DNA from: JAKAWQ01 sp963840545
GTDB lineage: Bacteria; Pseudomonadota; Alphaproteobacteria; Acetobacterales; Acetobacteraceae
Length of the DNA stretch: 64,000 bases
Direction of reading: 5' to 3'
Assembly: GCA_963840545.1 (NCBI GenBank)
Contig: CAWIZE010000007.1
Coordinates: 62,001-126,000 of the forward strand
The notes below the pieces were generated by a model. It worked only from the letters and a program-made list of their open reading frames with translations. It searched no databases and had not been told where the DNA came from. Below, one piece after another: positions 1 through 8,729 of the stretch. The position numbers were made by a program, and so were the translations under genes. Position 1 is the stretch's first letter, and each line of letters begins with the position of its first letter.

Positions 1-1506
1 CAGCGTCGGGCCGTGGCGGCGCTCCTCGCGCACGACGGCGACCTTGTCGGCGGGCGAAAGCTCCGCATACACGGCATCGAGGCCGAGCAGGGCGGCAACC
101 TCCTCGACCGCGCCGCGCCGATCGCCGCTCAGCACGGCGATACGGCGCATGCCCACCCCACGAAGCAGACGCAGCGCGCGGGGGGCCTCGGGCCGGAGCG
201 GGTCGGTCAGGAGCAGCGCGCCGGCGACGCGGCCGTCGAGCGCGACCCAGGCGACAGCGGCCGCGGCGTGGGCCAGCCGGGCGAGCGTGCCCTCCTCCGG
301 CGGGGGAAGGCCCGCGGCGGCGAGGAACGCCGCGCTGCCGAGCATGACGCGCGCGTGGCCGACGCGGCCGGAGAGGCCTTGGCCAGGACTCTCCTCGACC
401 GCCTCGGGCGGGACGAGGGGCCGGGCGAGCCCGCCGCCCGCGGCGACGATCGCGCGGGCGACGACGTGCGTGGAAGCCTGCTCGAGCGAGGCGGCCGAAT
501 GCAGCACCGTATCGGGGTCGAAGCCACGGAGGACCTCGACGCTGGTGACACGCGGGGTGCCGATGGTGAGCGTGCCCGTCTTATCGAACAACGTCGTACG
601 GGCTCGGGCGAGGCGCTCGAGCGCGCCGCCGCCCTTGACGATGACGCCGCGGCGCGCGGCGCGGGAGACGCCGGCGATCAGCGCGATCGGGGCAGCGAGG
701 ATCAAGGGGCAGGGCGTTGCGACGACCAGCACGGCGAGCGCGCGCATAGGGTCATGGGCGAGAGCCGCCGCGAGCGCGGCGAGAAGCAGGGTCATCGCGA
801 AGAAGGCAAGGGCGAAGCGGTCGGCGAGCCGCACCAGGCGCGGCCGCTCCTGCTCCGCGGCGCGCACGAGGCGGATGACGGCGGCGAAGGTGCTGGCCTC
901 GGCGGTGGCCGCGGCGCGCATCCTGAAGGCGCCGCCGGCATTGACGACACCGCTGCGCACGGCGTCGCCATCACCGTACGACACCGGAATCGGTTCGCCG
1001 GTGAGGGCCGATTCGTCGAGCAGCGCGCCGGCGCCACGCACCACGCCATCCACCGGCACTGCCTCTCCCGGCTGGATGAAAAGAACGTCGTCCGCCGCCA
1101 CGTCGGCGACCGGAACGTCGCGGATGACCTCGCCTTCGATCCGATGCGCGGTGCGGACCGCGCGAGAGAGAAGGGCGGAAAGCGCGTGGCGGGCGCGGGC
1201 TTCGGCGAATTCCTCGAGTGCCGCCCCGCCGGCGACCATGACGGCGATGATGGCGCCGGCGAGATGCGCGCCGAGCACCAATGCACCGAGCATCGCAAGG
1301 AAGGCGACGATATCGACACCGAAGACGCCACGGCGAAGCGCGGTCAGGAAATCCGCAGCCACGACCGCGGCCATCACCGCGGCGGGGGCTTGCCAGGCCA
1401 ATCGGGCAAGGCTGGGCGCGCCGAGGGTGCCGGCGCCGAAGCCCGCGGCGAGGGCGAGCAGGACGAAGCCGAGCAGCAGACGCCGAAGGTTTCGCGAGGT
1501 GATCAT
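1..1506 (-). CDS. Heavy-metal-translocating P-type ATPase (C-terminus off the left edge)
   Basis: Inner-membrane cation pump, P1B-like. The frame is open from ATG at 1506 to base 1, giving 502 residues. A hydrophobic segment follows the start directly, so there is no N-terminal metal-binding domain. The actuator motif TGE lies near residue 170, the transmembrane metal motif is T-P-C (Cys about 266) rather than CPC, and the phosphorylation motif DKTGT has its Asp at about 308. The window ends just before the expected GDGxNDxP hinge, so only the C-terminal part is missing. The TPC motif leaves the transported metal open. The frame stays open upstream of 1506 without a better start. It faces the pentapeptide gene across a 355-bp divergent gap. 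Confidence 0.9.
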   Translation of the reverse strand, partial: MITSRNLRRLLLGFVLLALAAGFGAGTLGAPSLARLAWQAPAAVMAAVVAADFLTALRRGVFGVDIVAFLAMLGALVLGAHLAGAIIAVMVAGGAALEEFAEARARHALSALLSRAVRTAHRIEGEVIRDVPVADVAADDVLFIQPGEAVPVDGVVRGAGALLDESALTGEPIPVSYGDGDAVRSGVVNAGGAFRMRAAATAEASTFAAVIRLVRAAEQERPRLVRLADRFALAFFAMTLLLAALAAALAHDPMRALAVLVVATPCPLILAAPIALIAGVSRAARRGVIVKGGGALERLARARTTLFDKTGTLTIGTPRVTSVEVLRGFDPDTVLHSAASLEQASTHVVARAIVAAGGGLARPLVPPEAVEESPGQGLSGRVGHARVMLGSAAFLAAAGLPPPEEGTLARLAHAAAAVAWVALDGRVAGALLLTDPLRPEAPRALRLLRGVGMRRIAVLSGDRRGAVEEVAALLGLDAVYAELSPADKVAVVREERRHGPTL

Positions 1507-1861
1507 CGGGCCGGCCGATGTTACCGCTCGACGCTTCGCCCCCGCCACATCGTGGAGCGCCGGCGGGAACCCGGGCGCGGTGCACTCCCGGTTCTCCGCA
1601 GGGCTCGGGGCCGCGGAGCTGATCAATGCCGCGACCTTGCTCGGGGAATTGCGCCGACCGAGCGGCGAATGAGCGCTCGCCGGACGGCGTGCCGCGGGGG
1701 GCGCGGTGCCGGATGGACAGGACCGCTCCAAATCCGCGCCGGTGCGCGCGAGCGAGCCTTTTCGCTTCGCGGTTCCGCCGGAGGCCATATCGATCTAAGG
1801 TGGCGCGGTGGTGAAGCGGCCTCTCCCCAGGATGGGCCGCCAAGCCCGTGGATAATTGCCA
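1507..1861. other. Divergent intergenic gap, no gene recognised
   Basis: A 355-bp region between the ATPase start (minus) and the pentapeptide gene (plus). It must hold both promoters, but I see no convincing -35/-10 pair, hairpin or repeat. The short frames here have shadow-type composition. Confidence 0.4.
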
Positions 1862-2635
1862 ATGCCAAGAGTGCGTCTTCTTCTCTGGGCCGCTGCCCTG
1901 GCCCTCGCCGCGGGCCCGGCGCTGGCGGGGTCCGTCACGCGCGCCGAGGTCGAAGCCGCCATCCATGCGGCCGGACCTGGCCATGCCGTTGATTTCGCCG
2001 GGCGCTCGCTCGCCGGCGCGGACCTTTCGGGTCTCGACCTCGCGGGCGCCGATCTTGCGCACGCGAACCTCTACAATGTGAACCTGAACGACGCCAATCT
2101 GACCGGCGCGAACCTCTCGGGGGATCGGCTCGACCTCGCCTGGCTCATGCGCACGAACCTCACGCGGGCCAATCTCTCGGGCGTCCTGCTCCACGGCCCG
2201 ATCGTTGCGCCCGGCATGGAAGACGTGCCGAAGGACGCGCCGATCCTCGTCGGCGCGAACCTCTCCGGGGCCCAGATCATCGCCCGCCTCAATGGCAATG
2301 CCGAGGGGGCCAGCTTTTCGCACGCTGATCTCGGCGCGGACATGCGCAACCAGTCGATGGGCATCCTGCACACCGACTTCAACAACGCCGATCTTCGCCA
2401 CGCGAATTTCCAAGACGCGAACCTTGCTTACGCCAGCTTGCGCTTCGCCGATCTCAGCGGCGCGGACTTGCGCGGAGCGAGGCTGAACTGGGCCGATCTC
2501 TCCGGCGCCGACCTCACGGGCGCCGATCTCACGGGCTCGGATCTGACCCGAGCCGATTTCACCCACGCCGACCTGACGGACGCGATCGTCAAGCGTGTCA
2601 AGGGACTCGATACCGTCAAGGGCTTCAAGCCTTGA
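1862..2635 (+). CDS. Secreted pentapeptide-repeat protein
   Basis: A 257-residue exported protein. ATG at 1862 is chosen; a TTG two codons earlier is possible. Residues 1 to about 23 form a signal peptide (basic start, Leu/Ala core, ending A-L-A-G). The rest is dominated by A(D/N)LxX pentapeptide repeats in two blocks, roughly residues 35-115 and 155-245, which should fold as a right-handed quadrilateral beta-helix. An insert without repeats separates the blocks (about residues 115-150). Pentapeptide proteins are mostly scaffolds or DNA-mimic inhibitors, but an exported one has no assigned role here. It stands alone between the ATPase and gluconokinase genes. Confidence 0.85.
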   Translation: MPRVRLLLWAAALALAAGPALAGSVTRAEVEAAIHAAGPGHAVDFAGRSLAGADLSGLDLAGADLAHANLYNVNLNDANLTGANLSGDRLDLAWLMRTNLTRANLSGVLLHGPIVAPGMEDVPKDAPILVGANLSGAQIIARLNGNAEGASFSHADLGADMRNQSMGILHTDFNNADLRHANFQDANLAYASLRFADLSGADLRGARLNWADLSGADLTGADLTGSDLTRADFTHADLTDAIVKRVKGLDTVKGFKP

Positions 2636-2780
2636 CGGCGCGTCCTGCTGGCGGTGCCGGCACGCATCCTTGAATGGAACCTCGATCGCGGGATCAATAG
2701 GGCTTCCGGCGGAGGAAGCGAGGCGATCCGCCAAAGTCATGGAATTGATCGGCAACGAGAGAGTGCGAGGGAGGAGTTGC

Positions 2781-3398
2781 ATGGCGGCGTCATCGAGCGA
2801 AGGAGCCCAATCGGATCCGTCCGCCGCAATCATGCGCGCGGAGGCCGCGGCCGCGAAGCGCGTGGCCGCGACGGTCCTGGTGCTGATGGGCGTTTCGGGA
2901 TCCGGCAAGACGACGGTCGCGCTGGAACTGCAGCGGTTGCTGGGCTGGCCCTTCCAGGAGGGAGACGATCTGCACCCGCCGGCCAATGTCGAAAAGATGC
3001 GCTCCGGCCATCCCCTGAACGACCAGGACCGAATTCCCTGGCTGGAGGCGGTGGCACGATGGATCGACGAGCGCCTGGCCGCCGGCGAGCCCGGCATCGT
3101 CACCTGCTCGAACCTCAGGCACGCCTATCGCCGGATCACCGTGGGCGATCGCAGGGGCGTGACGCTCGTCTATCTGAAGGGGAACGAACGGCTGATCGCC
3201 GAGCGGGTGGCTCAGCGCAGGCACCGCTACATGCCCGCCTCGCTTCTGCGCAGCCAGTTCGCGACGCTGGAGGAGCCGGGCGAGGACGAGCACGCGCTGG
3301 TCGTTCCGCTCGAACCCTCCGTCGCCGAAACGGTTTTCGACGTTCTGCAAAAGCTCGCGGCCGCCCAGGCGGAGACCGGGCGCGCCGTGCGGGAGTGA
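2781..3398 (+). CDS. gntK: Gluconokinase
   Basis: Phosphorylates gluconate to 6-phosphogluconate using ATP, feeding the pentose-phosphate or Entner-Doudoroff route. The 205-residue protein has the P-loop G-V-S-G-S-G-K-T at about residue 37, followed by the family signature E-G-D-D-x-H-P-x-x-N near residue 62 and the lid motif Q-R-R-x-H-Y-M-P-x-x-L. Family members are about 170 residues, so the first 30 residues are an extra tail. The start at 2781 is supported by a GGGAGGAG ribosome site 6 bases upstream; the open frame runs back to 2595 without other support. No gluconate permease or dehydratase gene is adjacent. Confidence 0.92.
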   Translation: MAASSSEGAQSDPSAAIMRAEAAAAKRVAATVLVLMGVSGSGKTTVALELQRLLGWPFQEGDDLHPPANVEKMRSGHPLNDQDRIPWLEAVARWIDERLAAGEPGIVTCSNLRHAYRRITVGDRRGVTLVYLKGNERLIAERVAQRRHRYMPASLLRSQFATLEEPGEDEHALVVPLEPSVAETVFDVLQKLAAAQAETGRAVRE

Positions 3399-3411
3399 GC
3401 TCGGGCGCCGC

Positions 3412-3782
3412 TCACCCGCGGCGGGCGATCAGCGCCGAGCATTCCAGCACCTCGGTTCCCTCGCCGAGCCGGGCGCGCGCGAGGCTCGACATCGAAAGCG
3501 CGCGCTCGAGCAGGCTCTCCGCCGTCACCGTCTGGCGCGTGACGAGCGAGACCCTCTCCAGCCGGCAAAAGACGGAGGCGAGCAGGAAGGCCTCGTGACG
3601 GAGCCAGGTTCCCGCGCGCCCTTCGCCTCGATCATCGGGTCGAGGCGGCGGAGCGTGGCGGCGCGGTCCATCCAACGGAAGCTGCGGCCCATCGTGACGA
3701 GGCGGAACCGATCGGGCTGGAACGCCAAAGGATCGGAGATGACAGGATCGGAGATGACAGGATCTGACATGGGACTTTGCAT
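3412..3782 (-). pseudogene. Decayed SAM-dependent methyltransferase remnant
   Basis: Two frames together resemble the C-terminal half of class I methyltransferases. The upstream frame (3782 to about 3600) has the F-R-L-V-T-M-G-R-S-F-x-W-M-D-R segment that follows the SAM-binding core. After a frame change near 3600, the other frame continues with W-L-R-H-E-A-F-L-L and a Ser-rich S-M-S-S motif to the stop at 3412. The SAM-binding N-terminal half is absent and segments between the recognisable blocks are missing. This is inferred from memory of the family, not an alignment. Confidence 0.6.
3730..3769 (+). repeat. 15-bp tandem repeat, 2.7 copies
   Basis: Two exact copies of GGATCGGAGATGACA (3730-3744, 3745-3759) and a shortened third. 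It lies at the 5' end of the methyltransferase remnant, where it would encode a V-I-S-D-P repeat. Confidence 0.85.
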
Positions 3783-3790
3783 CGCGGGCC

Positions 3791-4753
3791 TTACATCGAA
3801 GGAGGGCGGTCCGGCGCCGTCGTGTCATGCGGCGCGGCCGGGACGCCGCCGTTCGGCCAGCGGCGGTGCAGCCAGAACCAGGAGGCGGGGTCGGCACGGA
3901 TCCAGCGCTCGAGGGTCGCGTTCACGGCGCGCAGGATCGCATAGATGTCGGCGTTCCTCTCGCCGCCGAGCGCGACGACGAGCGGCGGCTCGCAGATCAT
4001 CCGGACCCTTGCCGGGCCGAGCCGCAGGATCCGCACCGGGACGATCGGAAGGCCGAAGCGGAGCGCGAACTGCGCCACGGCGGGCGCCGTCATCGCCTGG
4101 CGTCCGAAGAAGGGAACCGCGATCCCGTCATTCAGTTTCTGATCGACCAGCAGGCCGAGCGAGCCGCCGTGCTGCAGATGGATGAGCGCCGCGCGCGCGC
4201 CCTCGGCGCCCTTCGCGAACATCGATACGCGCGGGCCGAGCGCTCGCTGGCGCAAGCCCTGGATGACGACGTCGACATGCGCGTTCGACGCCGCGCGATA
4301 GAAGCCGGAGACGGTGAGCCCGAGTCCCGCCGCGATCGGCAGGATCATCTCCCAGTTGCCGAAATGGCCCGAGAAAAAAATCACCGGAGCGTTCGCGCCT
4401 CTCAGGCGTTCGATATGCTCCTCGCCCGCAATCTCCCATCCCGGTCCCTCCCGCGTCCGATGGAACTCCGGAAGATGCGGCAATTCCGCCGTGGTGCGGC
4501 CGAGACTGTCCCACATCGTGCGGATGATTTGTTTCCGTTGCCGCGCATCCAGCTCGGGCAGGGCGTGGCGCAGATTGCGATCCGCGACCTTGGAGACGGG
4601 GAGCGTCGGACCGAGCGTGCGCGCGACCCAGCCGCCGAGATTGGAGGAGCGCACGGGGCCGAGCCGGCGCAGCGCGCCGATGGCGGCACGAAACAGCGCA
4701 GCCTGCAATCGGTGCGATCCCTCGCGCAGGACAGATTCCCGTGACCATGCCAT
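3791..4753 (-). CDS. Lysophospholipid / lipid A acyltransferase (LpxL/HtrB family)
   Basis: A 320-residue inner-membrane-associated acyltransferase. The family transfers an acyl chain from acyl-ACP to a Kdo-lipid A precursor or related lipid. Seen directly: the catalytic HxxxxE motif (H130-F-G-N-W-E135), a second conserved block with D-Q-K-L-N-D-G and P-F-F-G near residues 215-230, and the C-terminal W-F-W-L-H-R-R-W typical of the family. Length matches the family (about 300). The C-terminal tail after the RRW block is low-complexity. It is monocistronic, with 126 bp to the aminotransferase gene upstream on the same strand. Which lipid it acylates cannot be told from sequence. Confidence 0.88.
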   Translation of the reverse strand: MAWSRESVLREGSHRLQAALFRAAIGALRRLGPVRSSNLGGWVARTLGPTLPVSKVADRNLRHALPELDARQRKQIIRTMWDSLGRTTAELPHLPEFHRTREGPGWEIAGEEHIERLRGANAPVIFFSGHFGNWEMILPIAAGLGLTVSGFYRAASNAHVDVVIQGLRQRALGPRVSMFAKGAEGARAALIHLQHGGSLGLLVDQKLNDGIAVPFFGRQAMTAPAVAQFALRFGLPIVPVRILRLGPARVRMICEPPLVVALGGERNADIYAILRAVNATLERWIRADPASWFWLHRRWPNGGVPAAPHDTTAPDRPPSM

Positions 4754-4881
4754 GCGGCCCTATAGGGCTTGACATTTGTGACATCAAGACGGTCGCGAGC
4801 CGTTCAGAGTGCGTCGCGGGGGACGGCGCGGAGAGGGGGCGGGCCGTCCGACAAAGCTGGGGACGGCCCGCCGCACCTGCC

Positions 4882-6111
4882 TTACGCCGGCGCGAGATCC
4901 GCCAGCACCGCGTCGAGGATGACGCTCATCCGGTCGATCTCGTCGTTGCTGACCGTGAGCGCCGGCATGAAACGAAGCGTATCCGGCCGTGGCCCATTGA
5001 TCAGCAGCCCGCGCTCCCGCGCCCGATCGACGACGCTCGCCGCAATGTCTCTCTTGAGGTCGAGCGCGAGCAGCAGGCCCTTGCCGCGGACCGCGCCGGC
5101 TCCGTGCCGGCGCGCGAGCCCCTCCAGGCGGCGCGAGAGGTGATCGCCCGCCTCCGCGACGCGGGCGAGGAAGCCGGGCTTCATGATCTCTTCCATCACG
5201 GCGAGGCCCACCGCCGCCATCAGCGGATTGCCGTTGAAGGTTCCGCCCTGATCGCCGTGCGCAAAGCAGCTTGCATCGCGATGGGCGAGCAGCGCGGCCA
5301 GCGGGACGCCGCCGCCGAGCCCCTTGCCCAGGGTCATGATATCCGGCGTCGTCCCGGAATGTTCGAAATGGAAGAGCGTGCCGGTGCGGCCGATTCCCGT
5401 CTGGATCTCATCGAGAATGAGCAGGATGCCCCGCTCGCGCGTCAGTGCGCGGAGGCCGCGCAGGAAGGGAAGGCTGGCCTCGAACACGCCCGCCTCGCCC
5501 TGGATCGGCTCCAGCATCACCGCGGCGGTTCGCGGCGTGACTGCCGCTTCGACGGCGGCGAGGTCGTTGAGCGGCACCTTCACGAATCCGGGAACCTTGG
5601 GCTCGAAGAGCCGGTCCCAGCCGGGCTTCCCGGACGCCGCCATGGTGGCGAGCGTGCGCCCGTGGAATCCGTGCTCCATGGTGATGATTTCGTAAGCGCC
5701 GTCGCGGTGCGCAGCACCCCATTTGCGGGCGAGCTTGATGGCGCCCTCGTTGGCCTCCGCGCCGCTGTTGGCGAGGAATACCCGGTCCAGCCCGCTGGCG
5801 CGCGCGAGCAGCGTCGAGAGCCGGACCATCGGCTCATTGTAGAAGGCCGGGCTGCAATTGATGAGGCGCCCGGCCTGAAGCGCGAGCGCGTCCACGATGG
5901 GCCGCGGCGAATGGCCGAGGCAGTTCACCGCCCAGCCCTGGATGAAATCGAGATAGGTCCGGCCTTCGCTGTCGGTGAGCCAGGAGCCCTGGCCGGCGAC
6001 GAAGGTGATCGGCGGGCGGCGCGTGATATCCATCACGGCGTCGAATTGATCCGGCGGCGGATGTTCCGGAGTTGGGGAAGCCGGGGGCGGGTTGCTCAGG
6101 GTGGTTGCCAT
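4882..6111 (-). CDS. argD: Acetylornithine transaminase family, class-III PLP aminotransferase
   Basis: Converts N-acetylglutamate semialdehyde to N-acetylornithine in arginine synthesis; relatives also act on succinyl-diaminopimelate. The 409-residue protein has the fold-type I landmarks: N-S-G-A-E-A-N-E near residue 115, the cofactor Asp in L-D-E-I-Q (D234), and the Schiff-base Lys in T-L-G-K-G-L-G-G-G (K263). Residues 5-22 form a Pro-rich leader before the conserved M-D-I-T-R-R-P-P start of the fold. No other arginine gene is in view, so a role with another omega-amino acid is possible. Confidence 0.85.
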   Translation of the reverse strand: MATTLSNPPPASPTPEHPPPDQFDAVMDITRRPPITFVAGQGSWLTDSEGRTYLDFIQGWAVNCLGHSPRPIVDALALQAGRLINCSPAFYNEPMVRLSTLLARASGLDRVFLANSGAEANEGAIKLARKWGAAHRDGAYEIITMEHGFHGRTLATMAASGKPGWDRLFEPKVPGFVKVPLNDLAAVEAAVTPRTAAVMLEPIQGEAGVFEASLPFLRGLRALTRERGILLILDEIQTGIGRTGTLFHFEHSGTTPDIMTLGKGLGGGVPLAALLAHRDASCFAHGDQGGTFNGNPLMAAVGLAVMEEIMKPGFLARVAEAGDHLSRRLEGLARRHGAGAVRGKGLLLALDLKRDIAASVVDRARERGLLINGPRPDTLRFMPALTVSNDEIDRMSVILDAVLADLAPA

Positions 6112-6164
6112 GTCGTCCTCTCTTGCTCAAGGGCAGGGAGCGACAGGGACCCTGGAATGTCGAA

Positions 6165-6190
6165 GGCCCCCGCCGCTGCCGGCGGGGGCC
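6165..6190. terminator. Strong GC hairpin upstream of the aminotransferase
   Basis: Perfect 10-bp inverted repeat GGCCCCCGCC (6165-6174) and GGCGGGGGCC (6181-6190) with a 6-base loop. No T-run follows on either strand. It sits in the leader of the minus-strand aminotransferase, so it could be a terminator, an attenuator or an RNA stability element. Confidence 0.4.
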
Positions 6191-6447
6191 TATCGGGATC
6201 GATCCGCGGACTCGTCTACCGCACGCAGTGACCCGACGCCCCCGCCAAATTGCGGCGACGACGTCGGAGAACGAGGCTCTCGCTCGGAGACACACGATGC
6301 ATGGCCGATCAATGCGCCTCGCCGGCCGCCCTGTCAACCGGCGCCGGGGCCGGGCCGCCAGTTCGATGGCCGGTTCGACGGCAAGAAGCGGAGTGCGTGC
6401 AATCGCGCAACGCCGCATCTTCTCGCCCGCCCATTCGGAGAACGACA

Positions 6448-6914
6448 ATGCGCTTGCGCATCACCGGCCTGCCGGCCGAGCGTTTTGCTCCTCTTTTCGC
6501 GCTTTCGGACCAGGAGCTCGCCGCCCAGGGCGCCGTGCGGCGGATCGCCGACGGCGGGAGCGCGGGCTCTCCCTGCCGCGTCAGCCTCGCGGATTCGCAG
6601 CCGGGGACGAGCTTCTGCTCGTCAATGACGAGCACCATCCGGTCGATCCTCCCTACCGCATGCGCTTCGCGATCTATGTCCGCCGCGGCGATGAGACCTA
6701 TGACGCGGTCGGAATCGTGCCCGAGCAGTTGCCCATCCGCACGCTCGCAGCGCGCAGTTTCGATGCCGGCGGCATGATGCTCGGCTGCGAGCTGGTCGAG
6801 GGGCGGGATCTGGAGGCGACGATCGGCCGGCTGCTGGCGGATCCGGACGCGGAGTATCTGCACATCCACTTCGCCGCGCCCGGCTGCTATGCCGCCCGCG
6901 TCGATCGTGCCTGA
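6448..6914 (+). pseudogene. DUF1203 family protein, frameshifted
   Basis: The N-terminal part starts at ATG 6448 (M-R-L-R-I-T-G-L-P, ribosome site CGGAG upstream). It reads through C-R-V-S-L-A-D, and then homology jumps one frame near 6598-6600. The second frame continues G-D-E-L-L-L-V-N, then P-Y-R, I-Y-V-R-R-G and Y-L-H-I-H-F-A-A-P-G-C-Y to the stop at 6914. Both halves match the DUF1203 pattern as I remember it and together give a full-length protein of about 155 residues. The gene is either broken by a one-base indel or carries a sequencing error. The function of the family is unknown. Confidence 0.7.
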
Positions 6915-6931
6915 AGCGGGGGCCTCGCCGC

Positions 6932-7330
6932 TCATTCCTTCCAGGCCACCAGGTCGATCTCGACGAGCGCGCCGCGGGCGAGCGCGGTGACGCCCACACA
7001 GGTGCGCGCGGGCAGGCGGTCCGTCGGAAAGAATGAGCGCCAGACCGCGTTCATCGCTTCATAGTCGCGCTCGAACCGGGCGAGGTAGATGCGCGCCTGC
7101 ACGATTTCGGCGAACGTGAGCCCGCTGCCTGCGAGCACGATGCGGAGATTGTCGACCACGCGCCTGGTCTGCGCGGCGATGCCCGCGGGCAGCGGGCGGG
7201 AATCGTCCGCCGGATCGGTCGGCATCTGCCCGGTGACGAGAAGAAAAGGGCCCGCGCGCACCGCATGGCTGAAGGGGGCGACCGGATGCGGCGCGCCCGG
7301 GATCATCAGGAATTCGGGCTCTCTCGCCAC
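6932..7330 (-). CDS. RidA/YjgF/YER057c/UK114 family protein
   Basis: A 132-residue protein of the RidA superfamily, whose founding members hydrolyse reactive enamine/imine intermediates released by PLP enzymes. Seen: H-P-V-A-P-F-S-H-A-V, the core L-V-T-G-Q-M-P near residue 35, R-R-V-V-D-N-L, and R-T-C-V-G-V-T-x-L-A near the C-terminus. The R-T-C-V stretch carries the Arg that binds the substrate carboxylate in RidA. GTG at 7330 fits the usual eight-residue lead before I-P-G-A and has GGAGGG upstream; ATG at 7306 is the alternative. It faces the TauD-like gene divergently, so they may share a control region. Confidence 0.85.
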   Translation of the reverse strand: MAREPEFLMIPGAPHPVAPFSHAVRAGPFLLVTGQMPTDPADDSRPLPAGIAAQTRRVVDNLRIVLAGSGLTFAEIVQARIYLARFERDYEAMNAVWRSFFPTDRLPARTCVGVTALARGALVEIDLVAWKE

Positions 7331-7483
7331 CACGCCCTCCGCTGCTCCGACAACGCCGCGACACTCGCCCGACCCGCCGCGGGAGGCAAGCCGCCGAAGG
7401 CCGGGATGCACCGGCCCGGGCAGGCTGCTATAGTCGCCCTCACTGCCCCGCCGAGAGCGGCGGGCCTGGAGCGGAGGAAGCCC

Positions 7484-8386
7484 ATGGAAGCGGCGACATC
7501 GACCGCACGCAGCGGCACGAGCTCGGCAATCGTCCCCGCGATTGTCCCCACCGGTGCGGCGCTCGGGGCGGAAATGCGGGGCGTGGATCTCCGCGATCTC
7601 GACGATGCCGCCTTCGCCGCGGTCCACGCCGCCTGGCTCGCGCACTCGGTGCTGCTCTTCCGCGGCCAGCAATTGAGCGATGCCGACCTCACCGCCTTCA
7701 GCCGCCGCTTCGGCGATCTCGATTTCGCGCCGGTGCAGGAGAACGGCCAACGCTTCGTCGCGGGACACCCGGAGATCTACGTCGTCTCCAACGTGCTCGG
7801 CGCGGACGGCCAGCCGATCGGCAGCCTCGGCGCCGGCGAGGCTGTCTGGCACACCGACATGTCGTACCTCGAGAAGCCGCCCAAGGCGAGCATGCTCTAC
7901 GCGCTCGAAGTGCCGGAAACCGGCGGCGATACCTGGTTCTGCGACATGTATGCGGCGTGCGATCTCCTCCTCGCGTCGTTGCGCGAAAAGCTCGCCGGAC
8001 TCCGCGTCAAGCATGACGGCACCTACAACAGCGGCGGCTATGTCCGCGCCGGCGTGACGCCGACCGACGATCCGCGCGCCGCCCCCGGCCGGCTCCATCC
8101 GCTCGTCTGCCGCCATCCCGAGACGGGGCGGCGCATGCTCTATCTCGGCCGCCGGCGCAATGCCTATATCGAGGGGCTGACGCTCGCGGAATCCGAAGCA
8201 TTGCTCGACGAAATCTGGGCGGCGGCAACCCGCCCCGAGATCGCCTGGCGGCATCGCTGGCAGCGCGGAGACCTCGTGCTCTGGGACAATCGCTGCACCA
8301 TGCACCGCCGCGACCCCTTCGCTGCGGCGGCGCGGCGCGTGATGCACCGCACCCAGGTCAAGGGCGAGGCGCCCCCGGCCGGCTAG
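7484..8386 (+). CDS. TauD/TfdA-type Fe(II)/2-oxoglutarate dioxygenase
   Basis: A 300-residue non-haem iron dioxygenase. The family hydroxylates small acids such as taurine, sulfonates, phenoxyacetates or carnitine precursors. The facial-triad HxD is W-H-T-D (H123, D125), the distal His lies in M-H-R-R-D near residue 278, and an R that could bind 2-oxoglutarate follows in A-R-R-V-M-H-R. The ATG at 7484 has a GGAGGAAG ribosome site. Its 3' end overlaps the 3' end of the convergent gene at 8358 by 29 bp. No sulfonate transporter is adjacent, so the substrate is not predicted. Confidence 0.9.
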   Translation: MEAATSTARSGTSSAIVPAIVPTGAALGAEMRGVDLRDLDDAAFAAVHAAWLAHSVLLFRGQQLSDADLTAFSRRFGDLDFAPVQENGQRFVAGHPEIYVVSNVLGADGQPIGSLGAGEAVWHTDMSYLEKPPKASMLYALEVPETGGDTWFCDMYAACDLLLASLREKLAGLRVKHDGTYNSGGYVRAGVTPTDDPRAAPGRLHPLVCRHPETGRRMLYLGRRRNAYIEGLTLAESEALLDEIWAAATRPEIAWRHRWQRGDLVLWDNRCTMHRRDPFAAAARRVMHRTQVKGEAPPAG

Positions 8387-8729
8387 AAGCCGTCAGGTTC
8401 GCCGGCACCTCGACGATGAGCGAGAGCAGGCGGAACGAGTGGGACTTGCCGTGCCCGTCGAGGTTGAGGCTGCTGTTCACCCCGCCCTCGAGCACGTCGT
8501 CGATGACGAAGTTGAAGGAAGCGATCGCCGGCAGGTCGTAGCGCACCACGCGCGTCGCACCGCGGTGGCGAAAGAGGGCCAACACGCGCTCCTCGGTCAC
8601 CTGCCCGGCGAGCACCGGATAGAGCGCGGCGTCGTAGGGAATGAGGCTGATATTGAGCCGGTTGCCCTTGTCGCCGGCGCGCGCGTGCGCGACCTCGTGC
8701 AGCTGCACCGGAACGCGGCCCGCGCTCAT
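8358..8729 (-). CDS. AtuA C-terminal (ferredoxin-like) domain protein
   Basis: A 123-residue protein matching the small C-terminal domain usually fused to, or encoded beside, AtuA (DUF1446) proteins. Seen: the opening H-E-V-A-H-A-R-A-G-D-K-G-N, then N-I-S-L-I-P-Y, R-Y-D-L-P, and the C-terminal L-N-L-D-G-H-G-K-S. It overlaps the stop of the AtuA gene in an ATGA arrangement (8726-8729), which indicates translational coupling and probably a heteromeric complex. Its tail overlaps the convergent dioxygenase gene. The biochemical role of the domain is not established. Confidence 0.8.
   Translation of the reverse strand: MSAGRVPVQLHEVAHARAGDKGNRLNISLIPYDAALYPVLAGQVTEERVLALFRHRGATRVVRYDLPAIASFNFVIDDVLEGGVNSSLNLDGHGKSHSFRLLSLIVEVPANLTASSRPGAPRP

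Noticed and set aside
13..1992. Long plus-strand open frame across the P-type ATPase gene
   Set aside because: Arg/Gly/Ala-rich shadow typical of high-GC DNA. The minus strand has a complete set of P-type ATPase motifs.
971..3103. 710-codon minus-strand frame
   Set aside because: Antisense to the pentapeptide and gluconokinase genes, which have family motifs and ribosome sites. The repetitive composition mirrors the pentapeptide repeats.
4754..4881. Possible RNA gene or riboswitch before the acyltransferase gene
   Set aside because: Only short weak pairings were seen, with no conserved riboswitch or tRNA pattern.
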